From NCBI RefSeq assembly GCF_024749165.1, contig NZ_CP087190.1, positions 2,825,501 to 2,889,500 of the forward strand: 64,000 bases of DNA, in the 5' to 3' direction. Position 1 is the stretch's first letter, and each line of letters opens with the position of its first letter. The notes under the pieces are model-generated. The model searched no databases. It was not told the origin of the DNA and worked only from the letters and a program-made list of their open reading frames with translations. Of the stretch, positions 8,852 to 18,400 are shown one piece after another. Made by a program: the position numbers and the translations under genes. The DNA is from Pseudomonas sp. B21-023 (GTDB lineage: Bacteria; Pseudomonadota; Gammaproteobacteria; Pseudomonadales; Pseudomonadaceae).

Positions 8852-9810
8852 ACGGAATCTGCAAGATACTGCTGGCCGCCGCCGTGGCGGCCACGTTGCC
8901 GGGCTGCGACCAGGCCCCGCCGGAGCAGGCGCGCGCCGCCAGCGCCGACTACGCCCCGGTGAAGGTCGAACACGCCCTGGGCACCACACTGGTCGAACAC
9001 CAGCCGCAGCGCGTGGTGGCCTTCGACATGAGCGAGCTGGACACCCTCGACCAACTCGGCGCGCCGGTGGTAGGCATCGCCAAGGACTATGTCGCGGGCT
9101 TCCTGGCCAAGTACCGCGACGACCCCAAGGTGGCCGACGTCGGCACCACCATCCAGCCCAACCTTGAACGCCTGCATGCGCTCAAGCCCGACCTGATCCT
9201 GATCTCGCCGCTGCAGGCGCAGAGCTACCAGGAGCTGAGCCAGATCGCCCCGACGGTGCACTACGACATCGACATGGACAACCGCCAGGGCAATGTCATC
9301 GACACCGCCAAGCAGCACCTGCTGACTGTCGGGCACATTCTCGGCAAGGAAGACTTGGCCCGGGAAACCGCCGCGCGCATCGATGCCAAGGTGGCCCAGG
9401 TGCGCAAGGTGACCGACGGGCGCCCGGAAAAGGCGCTGGTGGTGCTGCACAACAACGGCGCGTTCACCGCCTACGGTGTGCGTTCGCGCTACGGCTTCAT
9501 CTTCGACACCCTCGGGGTCAAGCCGGCCAGCGACGACATGCAGGCCGGCCTGCACGGCCAGCCGATCTCCAACGAGTTCATCCACCAGGCCGACCCGGAC
9601 ATCCTCTATGTGATCGACCGCACCGCGGTGATGGAGCGCCGGGCGGCGCTGGACCGCGAGACCCTGGACAACCCGCTGCTGCGCCAGACCAAGGCGTGGA
9701 AGAGTGGCCATGTGGTGTTCGTCGATCCGCAGACCTGGTACCTGTGCACCGCCAGCGTGACCTGCCTGGAGCGGGTGGCGGACGAGGTGGTGAAGGGGTA
9801 TCAGCGCTGA
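8848..9810 (+). CDS. Siderophore-binding lipoprotein (BauB/FatB/CeuE-like)
   Basis: 320-residue class III substrate-binding protein. The N-terminus is a lipoprotein signal: hydrophobic stretch then LPGC with C20 as the predicted lipidated cysteine, so it would be anchored facing the periplasm. The mature part opens with VKVEHALGTTLVEHQPQRVV and continues with PDLILISPLQAQSYQEL, the hallmark of the CeuE/FatB/VctP group that binds catecholate or catecholate-hydroxamate iron complexes. ATG overlaps the ATPase stop. It hands the ferric siderophore brought in by the receptor downstream to the FecCD-type permeases. Confidence 0.93.
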   Translation: MNGICKILLAAAVAATLPGCDQAPPEQARAASADYAPVKVEHALGTTLVEHQPQRVVAFDMSELDTLDQLGAPVVGIAKDYVAGFLAKYRDDPKVADVGTTIQPNLERLHALKPDLILISPLQAQSYQELSQIAPTVHYDIDMDNRQGNVIDTAKQHLLTVGHILGKEDLARETAARIDAKVAQVRKVTDGRPEKALVVLHNNGAFTAYGVRSRYGFIFDTLGVKPASDDMQAGLHGQPISNEFIHQADPDILYVIDRTAVMERRAALDRETLDNPLLRQTKAWKSGHVVFVDPQTWYLCTASVTCLERVADEVVKGYQR

Positions 9811-9841
9811 CTTCCTGAAAGGGGGCTGCTGCGCAGCCCAT

Positions 9842-9925
9842 TCGCCGGCAAGCCGGCTCCCACGGAAACTGCAGCCAGGCGCGATTCCTGTGGGAGCCGG
9901 CTTGCCGGCGATGAGGCCGGTACAG
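9842..9925. repeat. Inverted pair of P. putida-type REP elements
   Basis: Two oppositely oriented copies of the GGGAGCCGGCTTGCCGGCG unit, one reading leftward (about 9842-9861) and one rightward (about 9894-9925, continuing into ATGAGGCCGG). Such extragenic palindromes are numerous in P. putida genomes. Placed just after the importer operon, the pair can fold into a long hairpin and may end or stabilise its transcript. Confidence 0.85.
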
Positions 9926-9985
9926 ATGTGAAACCGATAGTGGCCATTTGAGTGTAATTTCTGTTGAGGGATTCGCCGATTCGTA

Positions 9986-10014
9986 CGGAATGACTAATGA
10001 GAAACATTACCATT
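9986..10014. promoter_or_regulatory. Possible Fur-type site upstream of the TonB receptor
   Basis: The stretch reads TAATGAGAAACATTACCATT, an imperfect match to the Fur consensus. It lies 20-50 bases before the receptor start. Match made by eye; sigma-factor promoter boxes could not be assigned. Confidence 0.35.
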
Positions 10015-10035
10015 CTGTCCCGAAAGGAATCCCTC

Positions 10036-12273
10036 ATGCCTCCACTGCAACATCCCCAGGCCCCGAAACTGCCCCGCAGGGCCTTGCGCATGGCCGTGCT
10101 GCTGGGCATGGCCGCCATCGCCGGCAATGCCTTCGCGCAACCGCCACGCAGCACCACCTCGGCGCAGCAGCAGCCCCCCGATGTGAAGGAAGAGGGCCTG
10201 ACCCTGCCGGAAACCCTGGTGCAGGAAACCCGTGACGCCCTCGGTGCCCCGCCACCGGAATATGCCGGGGGCCAGGTCGGCTCGGGCAGCCGGGTAGGGC
10301 TGATGGGCAACAAGGACTTCAGCGAAACCCCGTTCAACGCCATCAGCTACACCAAGGAATACATCGAGAACCGCCAGGCCCAGGACATCGGCGCGGTGAT
10401 CGGTGCCACCGATCCTTCGGTCTATGTGCCGAGCAAGCGCGGCATCTTCGAGACCTTCTTCATTCGCGGCCTGTACAGTACCGGCAACGACATTACCTTC
10501 AACGGCCTGCCGAGCATGGCGCCGAACATGCGCGGCTCCACCGAGCTTGCCGAGCGCATCGAAGTGCTCAAGGGCCCGTCGGCGCTGCTCAACGGCATGC
10601 CGCCAGACGGCAGCGTCGGCGGCAGCATCAATATCGTGCCCAAGCGTGCCGGCGACGAGCCCCTGGCCCGGTTGACCGCCTCCTACGAGTCCGATGGCCT
10701 GGCTGGCATGCATGCCGATATCGGCCGCCGCTTCGGCGACCAGAAGCAGTTCGGCGTGCGCTTCAATGGCGTCTACCGCGACGGCGACACCCCGGTGGAC
10801 GACCAGCAGCACCGCATGCAGCTGTCGTCCCTGGCCCTGGACTGGCGCGGCGAGCGGGCGAGGGCGTCGCTGGACTACTACCACCAGCGCGAACGCATGG
10901 ACGGGGTCAACTATTTCGGCATCGCCTCGATCAGCCCCGGCGTGACCCACCTGCCCAAGGCCAAGAAGGGCGATCACTCGCTGGCACCGGAGTGGGGCTA
11001 CACCGTCAACGACACCGACACCGTGGTGCTGCGCGGCGAGTACGACCTCAACGACTCGCTCACCGCGTTCGCCGGCTGGGGCCATCGGGAAGGGGGCTAC
11101 AACGCGCTGATGACCAGCGGCATGCTGCTCAATGATGCTGGCGACATCTCTGCTACACCGATCCGCTCTGCCCGCGATGGCGAGCAGAAGTCCGGCGAGG
11201 TCGGCCTGCGCGGGCGCTTCGCCACCGGCCCGGTCGACCATGCCTGGTCGCTGGCGGCCACCCGCTACGACTCCGAGAACAGTTTCAAGGACAAGCGCCT
11301 GTCGTCGAACATCCGCACCAACTATTACAACCTGGACTATGGCCCGCGCCCGGAGATCGGCGAGTACGGCAATGTCACCTCGCGTATGCGCGCCCGGCTG
11401 AGCAGCGAAGCCTTGCTCGACACGATGTCGTTCCTCGATGACAAGGTGCAGTGGACCGTCGGTGCACGCCACCAGAACGTGCGCGCGTCGAACTACAACG
11501 GCAACCACCAGCGTACTTCCAAGCCCTACGATGAAAGCCGGGTTTCGCCGGCCACAGCCTTGCTGGTAAAGGTCACCGACGAGCTGTCGCTGTACGGCAA
11601 CTACATCGAAGGCCTGAGCCAGGGCGGCATCGCCCCGGACAACGCGCGCAACGCCGGCGCGATCATGGCGCCGTACCAGACCAAGCAGTACGAACTGGGC
11701 GCCAAGCTCGACCTGGGCACCTTCGCGCACACGGTCAGTGTCTACCAGGTGAAAAAGCCCAGCGCCTATACCGATCCGCTCACGCAGATCTACGGCGTGT
11801 ACGGCGAGCAGCGCAACCGTGGCCTGGAGTGGTCGTTCTTCGGCGAGCTCGAACCGGGCCTGCGCCTGCTGGGCGGTGCGTCCTACACCAAGGCTGAGCT
11901 GACCCAATCGATACGCAAGGAAAACGAAGGCAACCAGGCCACCGGCGTGCCCAAGGTGCTGGCCAAGCTCGGCGTCGAGTACGACCTGCGCGAGATGCCC
12001 GGGCTGACCCTGACCGGCAACGCCAACTATGCCGGCCGGCGCTACGCCACCGATGCCAACAACCTGTCGCTGCCGTCCTACACGATTTTCGATCTCGGGG
12101 CCCGGTATACCCTGAAGGTCTCGGACAAGCCGGTCACCTTGCGTGCCACCGTGCAGAACGTCACCAACAAGGCCTACTGGATCGGCTCGTGGAACGGCGG
12201 CGACGGCAGCGGCCTGTCCGGAGGGCTGGGCACGCCGCGGTCGTTGTTGTTCTCCACCTCGGTGGATTTCTAG
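10036..12273 (+). CDS. TonB-dependent ferric-siderophore receptor
   Basis: 745-residue outer-membrane receptor. The start at 10036 is preferred over the in-frame ATG 39 bases upstream because AAAGGAATCC precedes it and it gives a compact signal peptide ending at AFA before Q. A plug domain covers about residues 85-235 (FIRGLYSTGNDITFNGLPSM, then RIEVLKGPSALLNGMPPDGS, the classic plug motif). The rest is a 22-strand barrel ending in an aromatic residue (SVDF). There is no long N-terminal signalling extension, consistent with the lack of a FecR-like regulator nearby. It belongs to the FhuE/FoxA-like broad group; adjacent genes suggest a catecholate/hydroxamate mixed-ligand siderophore as substrate. 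Confidence 0.92.
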   Translation: MPPLQHPQAPKLPRRALRMAVLLGMAAIAGNAFAQPPRSTTSAQQQPPDVKEEGLTLPETLVQETRDALGAPPPEYAGGQVGSGSRVGLMGNKDFSETPFNAISYTKEYIENRQAQDIGAVIGATDPSVYVPSKRGIFETFFIRGLYSTGNDITFNGLPSMAPNMRGSTELAERIEVLKGPSALLNGMPPDGSVGGSINIVPKRAGDEPLARLTASYESDGLAGMHADIGRRFGDQKQFGVRFNGVYRDGDTPVDDQQHRMQLSSLALDWRGERARASLDYYHQRERMDGVNYFGIASISPGVTHLPKAKKGDHSLAPEWGYTVNDTDTVVLRGEYDLNDSLTAFAGWGHREGGYNALMTSGMLLNDAGDISATPIRSARDGEQKSGEVGLRGRFATGPVDHAWSLAATRYDSENSFKDKRLSSNIRTNYYNLDYGPRPEIGEYGNVTSRMRARLSSEALLDTMSFLDDKVQWTVGARHQNVRASNYNGNHQRTSKPYDESRVSPATALLVKVTDELSLYGNYIEGLSQGGIAPDNARNAGAIMAPYQTKQYELGAKLDLGTFAHTVSVYQVKKPSAYTDPLTQIYGVYGEQRNRGLEWSFFGELEPGLRLLGGASYTKAELTQSIRKENEGNQATGVPKVLAKLGVEYDLREMPGLTLTGNANYAGRRYATDANNLSLPSYTIFDLGARYTLKVSDKPVTLRATVQNVTNKAYWIGSWNGGDGSGLSGGLGTPRSLLFSTSVDF

Positions 12274-12354
12274 CCAACCCCACACTGGCTGCGTGAGAGC
12301 GGCGGCGAGCCGATGCGACTTGCCCCGCGACCACCAGCGCAGCCGGTGCCAGAC

Positions 12355-13251
12355 TCACAGCGCATCCGGAAACTCCTCGCGCAGGCTGCCACCCAGCCAA
12401 TCCATGAACCACAACGCATCGGCACTCGGCGGCTGAGTCGGCGTCAGCAACTGGTAGCTCTCCAGCGCCACGGCCTGTTCCACGCAACGCACCAGGCTGC
12501 CTTCGCGCAGTTCACGTCCGACCAGCACTTCGGTGGCCAGGGCGATGCCGTGGCCGCGCTGGGCCAGGTTCAGCACGATATCGTTGCTGATATGCGAGGT
12601 ATCGGCCTTGACCCGCACCCTGAGGCCATTGGCCGCGAACCAGCTGTTCCACCAGGTGCCGTCATCGACATGGATCAGCCGCAAGGCGGGCAGGTCGGCA
12701 GCGCTCAGCCCTGCGGGCAACTGCGCCAGGTAGCTCGGCGCGCATACCGCGAACACCTTCGGGCGGATCAACACCTCGCGTACACCGTTCAGCTCACCCG
12801 GCAGGCCGAAGGCGATGCCCAGGTCCGCCTGGCGGGCATCCACGCTGGTGAACGTGGCATTGGGCTCGATGGCGATCCTCAGGTCCGGGCGCAGGCTGCG
12901 CAAGGTGTCGATGCGCGGTGTCAGCCAGCGTGAGGCGAACGCCGGCACGCAGAGGATCCGTAGCCAGCGCTCGTCTCCCCGTTGCGCCAGGCGTGCACCG
13001 GCATCGGCAAGGATCTGCAGTGCTTCGGCTGCGGCCTTGTAGTAATGGGCGCCGGGCAGGGTGAGGGTCACGCCGCGGGGGGAGCGCTCGAGCAGGCGCA
13101 CGCCCAGCCAGGCCTCGAGGTTCTTCACATGCCGACCGATCGCCGGCTGGGTCACGTGCAACGCCTGGGAGGCCGCGACATAACTACCCAGGCGGGCGGC
13201 GGCCTCGAAAGCACGCACGGCGTTGAGCGGGGGCAGTCGGTCTTCGGCCAT
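12355..13251 (-). CDS. LysR-family regulator (GcvA/AmpR-like)
   Basis: 298-residue LysR-type regulator. The start is set at the ATG at 13251, which has AGGAGAG upstream and yields the standard N-terminus LPPLNAVRAFEAAARLGSY; an in-frame ATG 42 bases earlier has no such signal. The winged helix-turn-helix covers residues about 8-65 (QALHVTQPAIGRHVKNLE) and the ligand-binding domain about 95-298. It is divergent from a serine hydrolase of the beta-lactamase fold, a layout like ampR-ampC, so it probably controls that gene. Confidence 0.9.
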   Translation of the reverse strand: MAEDRLPPLNAVRAFEAAARLGSYVAASQALHVTQPAIGRHVKNLEAWLGVRLLERSPRGVTLTLPGAHYYKAAAEALQILADAGARLAQRGDERWLRILCVPAFASRWLTPRIDTLRSLRPDLRIAIEPNATFTSVDARQADLGIAFGLPGELNGVREVLIRPKVFAVCAPSYLAQLPAGLSAADLPALRLIHVDDGTWWNSWFAANGLRVRVKADTSHISNDIVLNLAQRGHGIALATEVLVGRELREGSLVRCVEQAVALESYQLLTPTQPPSADALWFMDWLGGSLREEFPDAL

Positions 13252-13372
13252 GGGCACTCTCCTGGCTGTTAGTTTTTTTAATAGTGAAGGCAAATTTATT
13301 GTGCTTTTCCCGCCCGCTCAAGTTGTCGACACTCGGGACGGCGTATTTCCGCGCTTTACGAGGAGCCCTCCG

Positions 13373-14704
13373 ATGCGGCCAACAACAATAAATAAGTCGT
13401 TCAACGGTCTTTCCATCCTGGCCCTGACGCTCGCCGCCCTGGCCGGTGCGGCGCAGGCGGCCGACAACAAGGGGGCCTGCGGCGTGCCAGAGCTTGAACC
13501 CTGCCCGCAGCCCTTCGACAAGGTGCTGCCGGCTGCCAGGGATATGCTCACCTGGGACCAGGACACCCGGGTCGTGGGCTTTCGCAACACCTACCGCCTC
13601 TACGGTGGCGATGTCTTCGCCCCGAACGGCGCCACGCCATTTCCCTTGCCGCCGGCCAGCCACACGCTGACTGACGTGCAGTATCAGTTGGGCGGCAAGA
13701 CGCACAACCTGGCGCAATACCTGGCCAACCAGAGCGTGACCGGCCTGCTGGTGCTCAAGGACGGCAAGATCGCCTACGAGTACTACGGCAAGGGCAACAC
13801 GCCGCAGACCTTGTGGACGTCCCGCTCGGTGGCCAAGTCGGTGGTCAGCGTGCTGGTCGGCATCGCTGTCAAGGAAGGCAAGATCCAGTCGCTGGACGAC
13901 AGAATCAGCCGCTATGTTCCCGAACTGGAGGGTTCCGAATGGCAGGACGTAACCTTGCACCAGCTGTTGCAACACACCTCGGGCGTAATCTGGGACGAGA
14001 ACTACGCCTCCAAGGATTCGGACTTTTCGCACATGACCCAGTGCGAGGCCACCGCCGATCCCTATCACTGCGTGCTCGAACTGGTGAGGTCGGTCAAGCG
14101 CAAGCCCGGGGTCAAGCCGGGTGAGGTCTGGTCGTACAACACCGGTGGCGCCTGGCTGGTCGGTCGGGTGCTGGAGAATGCCACCGGCATGACCATTGCC
14201 AAGTACCTGCAGAGCCGCGTGTGGAGCCGCTACGGCATGCAACAGGCCGGGGTCTGGCATGCGCTGGTGCCCGGCAAGGTGGACATGGGCGGCCACGGCT
14301 TCAATGCCACGTTGCGTGACTGGGGGCGGTTCGGCCAGTTCGTGCTGAGTGGCGGACAATTGCCAACGGGCGACAAGCTGCTCCCGGACGACTGGATCGC
14401 GCGCTCCACCCACTGGACCCAGGCCAAGGGCTCAGTGACGGCCGCCGCACCCAAGGGTCAGTACGGCTACCAGTGGTGGTACAACGCGCCGGCCCCAGAC
14501 AGCGATGCCGAACCCAAGCGCACCGCCACCAGCGGCCAGACGTTCTGGGCGCTGGGCATCTTCGGCCAGAGCATCGCCATCAACCCGGCGGAGCGTCTGG
14601 TAGTGGTGCAGTGGTCGACCTGGAAGAACGCCGAGAGCCCCGGCTCGCTGTATGACGAGCAGGCGGTATTCGTCAACGCGGTGGGCAAGGCGTTGAGCCT
14701 GTAG
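13373..14704 (+). CDS. Secreted serine hydrolase of the beta-lactamase (class C/EstB) fold
   Basis: 443 residues. A Sec signal peptide ends near residue 29 (AGAAQA). The catalytic SxxK motif is SVAK (S152, K155) and the YxN motif is in WSYNTGG; a KTG-like box is not obvious and TSGQTFWALG may take its place. This combination is typical of the Beta-lactamase family that includes esterases, 6-aminohexanoate-dimer hydrolases and D-aminopeptidases as well as AmpC, so antibiotic hydrolysis is not implied. RBS ACGAGGAGC lies 7 bases before the ATG. Likely controlled by the divergent LysR gene. Confidence 0.88.
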   Translation: MRPTTINKSFNGLSILALTLAALAGAAQAADNKGACGVPELEPCPQPFDKVLPAARDMLTWDQDTRVVGFRNTYRLYGGDVFAPNGATPFPLPPASHTLTDVQYQLGGKTHNLAQYLANQSVTGLLVLKDGKIAYEYYGKGNTPQTLWTSRSVAKSVVSVLVGIAVKEGKIQSLDDRISRYVPELEGSEWQDVTLHQLLQHTSGVIWDENYASKDSDFSHMTQCEATADPYHCVLELVRSVKRKPGVKPGEVWSYNTGGAWLVGRVLENATGMTIAKYLQSRVWSRYGMQQAGVWHALVPGKVDMGGHGFNATLRDWGRFGQFVLSGGQLPTGDKLLPDDWIARSTHWTQAKGSVTAAAPKGQYGYQWWYNAPAPDSDAEPKRTATSGQTFWALGIFGQSIAINPAERLVVVQWSTWKNAESPGSLYDEQAVFVNAVGKALSL

Positions 14705-14743
14705 CGCCGGGCGAGAGCAGGGCGCTGGAAAGCGCCTGCCCAA

Positions 14744-16351
14744 TCACACGCGAAACCGCGACACGCTCGCCTGCATGCCCTGGGCAATCTCGCCCAGGCG
14801 TTGCGCCGCCGAGGCCAGCTGCCGCGTGGTGTCGGTACTGTCCCGCGACATGCGGGCGATCAGCTCGACCTGCTGGGCGACATCCTGGCTGGCCCGGGTC
14901 TGCTCACCGATGGTCTGCGAGATTTCTTCGACCACCGACGCGGCGCGGCGGGCGCCTTCACGAATCTGCTGGATCGAGTCGCCGGCCTGGGTGGCCAGCT
15001 CCACGCCGGCGCGGACCCGGGTGACACCGGTCTGCATGCTGTCGACGGCGTTGCCCGTGCTTTGCCGGATACGTTCGATCATGCCGGTGATCTCCCGGGT
15101 CGATTGCGCCGTGCGCCCGGCCAGGCCCCGCACTTCGTCGGCGACCACGGCAAACCCGCGCCCGGCCTCGCCGGCACGGGCGGCTTCGATGGCCGCGTTC
15201 AAGGCCAGCAGGTTGGTCTGCTCGGCGATGGTGTTGATCACCTGGATGATCGAATGGATTTCTTCTGAGCTTTGCCCCAGCACAGTGATAGTTTCAGAGG
15301 AACGGTTGACCGCTTCGTCGATCCCCTGCATGCCGCCAACCACGTTGAGGATGACCTCGCCGCCGTCGCTGGCCAGGCGCTCGGACTGCCCGGAGATGGC
15401 CTGCGCATCGCGGGCGTGGTCGGCGATCCGCGCCAGGCTGGCGATCATCTGCTCGGTGGCCGAGGCCATGCTCACGGCGCTGTCGGACTGCTGGCTGGTA
15501 CGCTGCACCAGGCTACTGGAGGCCTGGCCCAGTTCATCGGCCACTTCGCGCAGCAGCAGGTTCTCTTCATGGATGGCCTTGATCATATTGCCCAGGCTGT
15601 CACGCATGTCCGCCAGCGAACGCAACAGATGCCCGGTTTCGTCACGGTCGTGGACCTCGATCGCGGTGGTGAGGTCGCCCTGGGCGATACGCTCGGCAAC
15701 CGCCATGGTCTGGCTCAATGGCCGCAGGATCGAGCGCAGCAGCAGGAAGGTGCACAGCACCAATGCCAGGGTCGCCAGGATCATCCCGGCCACCAGCACG
15801 CTGATGCCCTGATGCAGGGTGGCGGTGCTCTGTTCGCGGCTCTTGTCGGCATTGCCGGCGATCAAGTCGCTGAGGGTGCTGTTGCGCTGCTCCAGCTCCT
15901 TGAAGGCGGCGACGAAGGCCGGTAGCTGCGCCTGGGCCTGTTCAGGCGACTGCAATGCCAACTGAATGATCGAGGTGGCGCTGGCGATGTAGTGGTCGAG
16001 GAGGGGGCCCAGGTCGTTGATGGCCTGGTGCAGGTCAGTGTCCAGAGGCAGTTCCAGGTTGCTTTGCACGACGCTGCGGAACCACTTGGCGTGCTCGTCG
16101 AGGTCGGCCAGCACCTGGTTGGCGGTGTCGGTATCGCCCGGCTTGACCAGCAGGGCGGCCAGCACATCGGCGCGCAGCGCATCGTGCATCATGTCGCCTT
16201 CCATATGATTGCGCAGGGCCGCCATGCTGGCCTCGCTACGTTGCAACGCCTGGTTCTGGTCATGCTCGGCGAGCAGGCCGCTACCGCCGAGCAACAGGGC
16301 GGCGAGGATGCTGACCAGACCGAACCCGATGGTTTTCTGGCGAATGTCCAT
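14744..16351 (-). CDS. Methyl-accepting chemotaxis protein
   Basis: 535-residue membrane chemoreceptor. TM1 is at residues about 9-27 and TM2 about 183-207, bracketing a periplasmic domain of about 155 residues predicted to be a four-helix bundle (it begins [20 protein letters not shown]). A HAMP domain follows (about 208-262). The cytoplasmic rod carries the conserved hairpin [20 protein letters not shown] followed by [12 protein letters not shown], which contacts CheA/CheW. No CheB/CheR pentapeptide is seen at the C-terminus (ends SVSRFRV). Ligand unknown. It stands alone; chemotaxis partners are elsewhere. Confidence 0.95.
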   Translation of the reverse strand: MDIRQKTIGFGLVSILAALLLGGSGLLAEHDQNQALQRSEASMAALRNHMEGDMMHDALRADVLAALLVKPGDTDTANQVLADLDEHAKWFRSVVQSNLELPLDTDLHQAINDLGPLLDHYIASATSIIQLALQSPEQAQAQLPAFVAAFKELEQRNSTLSDLIAGNADKSREQSTATLHQGISVLVAGMILATLALVLCTFLLLRSILRPLSQTMAVAERIAQGDLTTAIEVHDRDETGHLLRSLADMRDSLGNMIKAIHEENLLLREVADELGQASSSLVQRTSQQSDSAVSMASATEQMIASLARIADHARDAQAISGQSERLASDGGEVILNVVGGMQGIDEAVNRSSETITVLGQSSEEIHSIIQVINTIAEQTNLLALNAAIEAARAGEAGRGFAVVADEVRGLAGRTAQSTREITGMIERIRQSTGNAVDSMQTGVTRVRAGVELATQAGDSIQQIREGARRAASVVEEISQTIGEQTRASQDVAQQVELIARMSRDSTDTTRQLASAAQRLGEIAQGMQASVSRFRV

Positions 16352-16484
16352 TTTCGAACAGGCTCCGTGGGGTGGGTTTGGTGAGCATAGATGGTTGGAG
16401 GTATTTCGCTGGCCGGAACAGGTCTGTGGAGGAGGGTAGGCAGTAGGCTCATGTCACGGCTTCAGAATTTCCTGATTCATGCAT

Positions 16485-16518
16485 ATAACTCAACTAAATG
16501 TTTATTTAGTTGAGTTAT
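16485..16518. repeat. Perfect 15-bp inverted repeat with 4-base loop
   Basis: The arms ATAACTCAACTAAAT and its exact reverse complement flank GTTT. The site is AT-rich in a GC-rich neighbourhood and lies in the divergent intergenic region between the chemoreceptor (start 16351) and the secreted protein (start 16641), 134 and 123 bases away. It is not placed after a gene end, so an operator for a dimeric regulator or a cruciform is more likely than a terminator. Confidence 0.8.
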
Positions 16519-16640
16519 GCTTTATGGTTATTAAAAGCTGAGCAGGGCGCAGGGACGTGTTGCAGGAGTCTATCAAGCGTGTGAAGTTTTCGCCCAACTC
16601 GCTTACCTTGGCAAAAACATCAAAGGAATGAGACACCTTC

Positions 16641-17378
16641 ATGCGTCGATTCGCCGTGTTACCGCTGTTGCTTGCCCCCATGATCGCCTGGGGCGATTGC
16701 ACGCAGCACCTGCAAACCTGGGCCCAGGACCTGCATCCAACCTTGGAGCTCGCCACCGAGTTTGTGGTCTGCAAGGTCAATCCCGCAGACGCCAGTCAGG
16801 TGCTGGCAGTCTTGCCTTTGATGGTGAACGTCGATGAATACGGGCAAGGCGATTACGGCCTGGATGTGCTGGTGGCCGATGCCGTCAGCGGCAAGGTCAT
16901 AGCCCACAGTTACCAGGAGGCTGCGATCGCTTCCGACGCGGTGCGGTTTTCAGGCCTGACGCTGGACACCGCACGTTACCAGGTCGCGCCCGGACTGCGG
17001 GCATTTGGCGTGCGCATCAGTCATACAGGCTCGTCACGGGTCAATCCGTTCGGCAGCGAAACCCTGAATCTCTACGTAACCGACGGTTCGCAGTTGCGGC
17101 AGATCATGGGGCAGTTGGTGGTCAGCGAGAGCAATGGCGAATGGGACGGTGTCTGCGCCGGTGAATTCGGCGAGACGAAGCGGACCCTGGCGATTGGCAA
17201 ACCTGGCAAGGATGGATTCAGCCGATTGCGGGTTACCGAGGTTTCGACTGGCAGGCAGGCCGTTCTCAAGGGCGAGGATGACTGTGAAGAAATGGAGGTC
17301 AAGTCGAGGACAAAGACGTTCAGCCTGGATTATGACGGCGGTCGGTATGGAGTACCGAAGGAATTGACGTACCAGTGA
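16641..17378 (+). CDS. Secreted protein of unknown function
   Basis: 245 residues beginning with a Sec signal peptide (MRRFAVLPLLLAPMIAWGDC). The mature part has four or more cysteines (DCTQH, VVCKV, DGVCAG, DDCEEME), suggesting disulfides in the periplasm. I recognise no family motif. An AAAGGAATGAG sequence precedes the ATG. It is followed by a short hairpin (17404-17424, GGAGGC/GCCTCC) and then immediately by the mobile-element edge at 17427, so the island inserted just downstream of this gene. Confidence 0.75.
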   Translation: MRRFAVLPLLLAPMIAWGDCTQHLQTWAQDLHPTLELATEFVVCKVNPADASQVLAVLPLMVNVDEYGQGDYGLDVLVADAVSGKVIAHSYQEAAIASDAVRFSGLTLDTARYQVAPGLRAFGVRISHTGSSRVNPFGSETLNLYVTDGSQLRQIMGQLVVSESNGEWDGVCAGEFGETKRTLAIGKPGKDGFSRLRVTEVSTGRQAVLKGEDDCEEMEVKSRTKTFSLDYDGGRYGVPKELTYQ

Positions 17379-17426
17379 GCTGGACTGGCAATGGGGCTTT
17401 GATGGAGGCTGAAATCTGGCCTCCCT

Positions 17427-17585
17427 TGTCAGGCCCCCGAAAAAATGCGCCTTCCGCAACCACCTGAATGTGATGGTGTTTTTTTCGCATCTGCCAATAG
17501 ATGCGCTTTTTTCGAAGGTTAATAAGCAAGAAAGCGCGTTTTCTGGCGGGTAAACAAAAAAGGCGCATTTATTGGCGGGTAAAGG
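17427..17585. mobile_element. Probable left end of the Tni transposon with four transposase-binding repeats
   Basis: The edge reads TGTCAGGCCCCCG. Inside it, four copies of a ~20-bp unit close to GCGCATTTATTGGCGGGTAA are found: two in leftward orientation (about 17431-17455 and 17485-17513) and two rightward (about 17530-17555 and 17556-17585). Elements of the Tn7/Tn5053 group begin with TGT and carry several short repeats bound by the DDE transposase; a transposase of that group begins at 18401. Base composition drops from here on. The matching right end was not found in the window. Confidence 0.65.
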
Positions 17586-18400
17586 TAACGATCAGCTCTA
17601 GCGAGCCTGATACACAGCTTGTGTCATCCAATCTTGAACCCCGACTCAGATCAGGGGAGGAAGGATGGCGCGGGCTCATCCTCAAGCTGGCAGATAGAAT
17701 ACCAGCTACAAACCCGATCTGGACGGGAACTCCGGGATCATTCGGCTCCAAGCCGACGCTACCGTCAATCCCAGAGAATATGCCAGGAGGCTTGTCCGTA
17801 CAAGCGGACGCTGTAGCTATGAGCCTGGCCTACGCGTCTATTCATTAGGCATTAGCGCCAGCACATAAAGTTCTTGAGACGGCTTGCTGCATTATGACTG
17901 TACAACTCAACAGAGCCTCTTTTGCTTACATCCACCCAGGAAGCTCACCGACGAGGATTCGGCTCGGCCTGACGTCTTGACAGTGCCTTACTGATCTCTG
18001 AAAGGGTGTCGATCATAAACCCACCTAGCAAGGCGCATGCCGCTTTAGATTGGCAGCGCAAATCACAATTATAGTAAAAGAAAGAGATTGTAAGTGTTTG
18101 ATTTGCGTAGAGGTTTTGTGCGAAACAATTTAATTGTGTTCCGTAAAGCCCAAGTAGCCAATTAATGCGAAAGCCGTTGTGAAAAAATACAAAAAATATG
18201 CTCCCAGGTCTTAAGCAATTGATTACCAAGGCATGACACACTGTAAGGTGCGATGAGGGGTCGTCGATTTACAATATAGCTAATAATATATTGCCTGAAG
18301 TATTACATTGGATTTTTCAGCCTTATATGATTGACTTCATACAATCAGCTTGGTATTGCTTTGCAGTGTCAATCGCGCTGAACTGCAAGCCGAGGAAGAG
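17586..18400. other. AT-rich non-coding leader before tniA
   Basis: No convincing gene in about 800 bases; open frames on both strands lack start signals and family resemblance. The last 160 bases are very AT-rich (ATATAGCTAATAATATATTG), as expected for the tni promoter. A short inverted repeat, TGATTG (18328-18333) and CAATCA (18342-18347), could be an operator. Confidence 0.5.

Noticed and set aside
9994..12285. 763-codon leftward frame opposite the TonB receptor
   Set aside because: Antisense of a high-GC receptor gene; no signals or family features.
13373..14704. Antibiotic-resistance AmpC beta-lactamase
   Set aside because: SxxK and YxN are present but no clear KTG motif, and close motif matches are to esterase/hydrolase members of the fold; resistance is not supported.
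17379..17426. tRNA gene or known att site as insertion target of the island
   Set aside because: No cloverleaf pattern found; only a short hairpin after the upstream gene.
17530..17585. CRISPR-like array from the repeated GCGCATTTATTGG units
   Set aside because: Only four degenerate copies in mixed orientation with irregular spacing and no cas genes; fits transposase sites.
17945..18241. Leftward frame of 98 codons before tniA
   Set aside because: AT-rich, no ribosome site, composition unlike a protein; more likely transposon leader.
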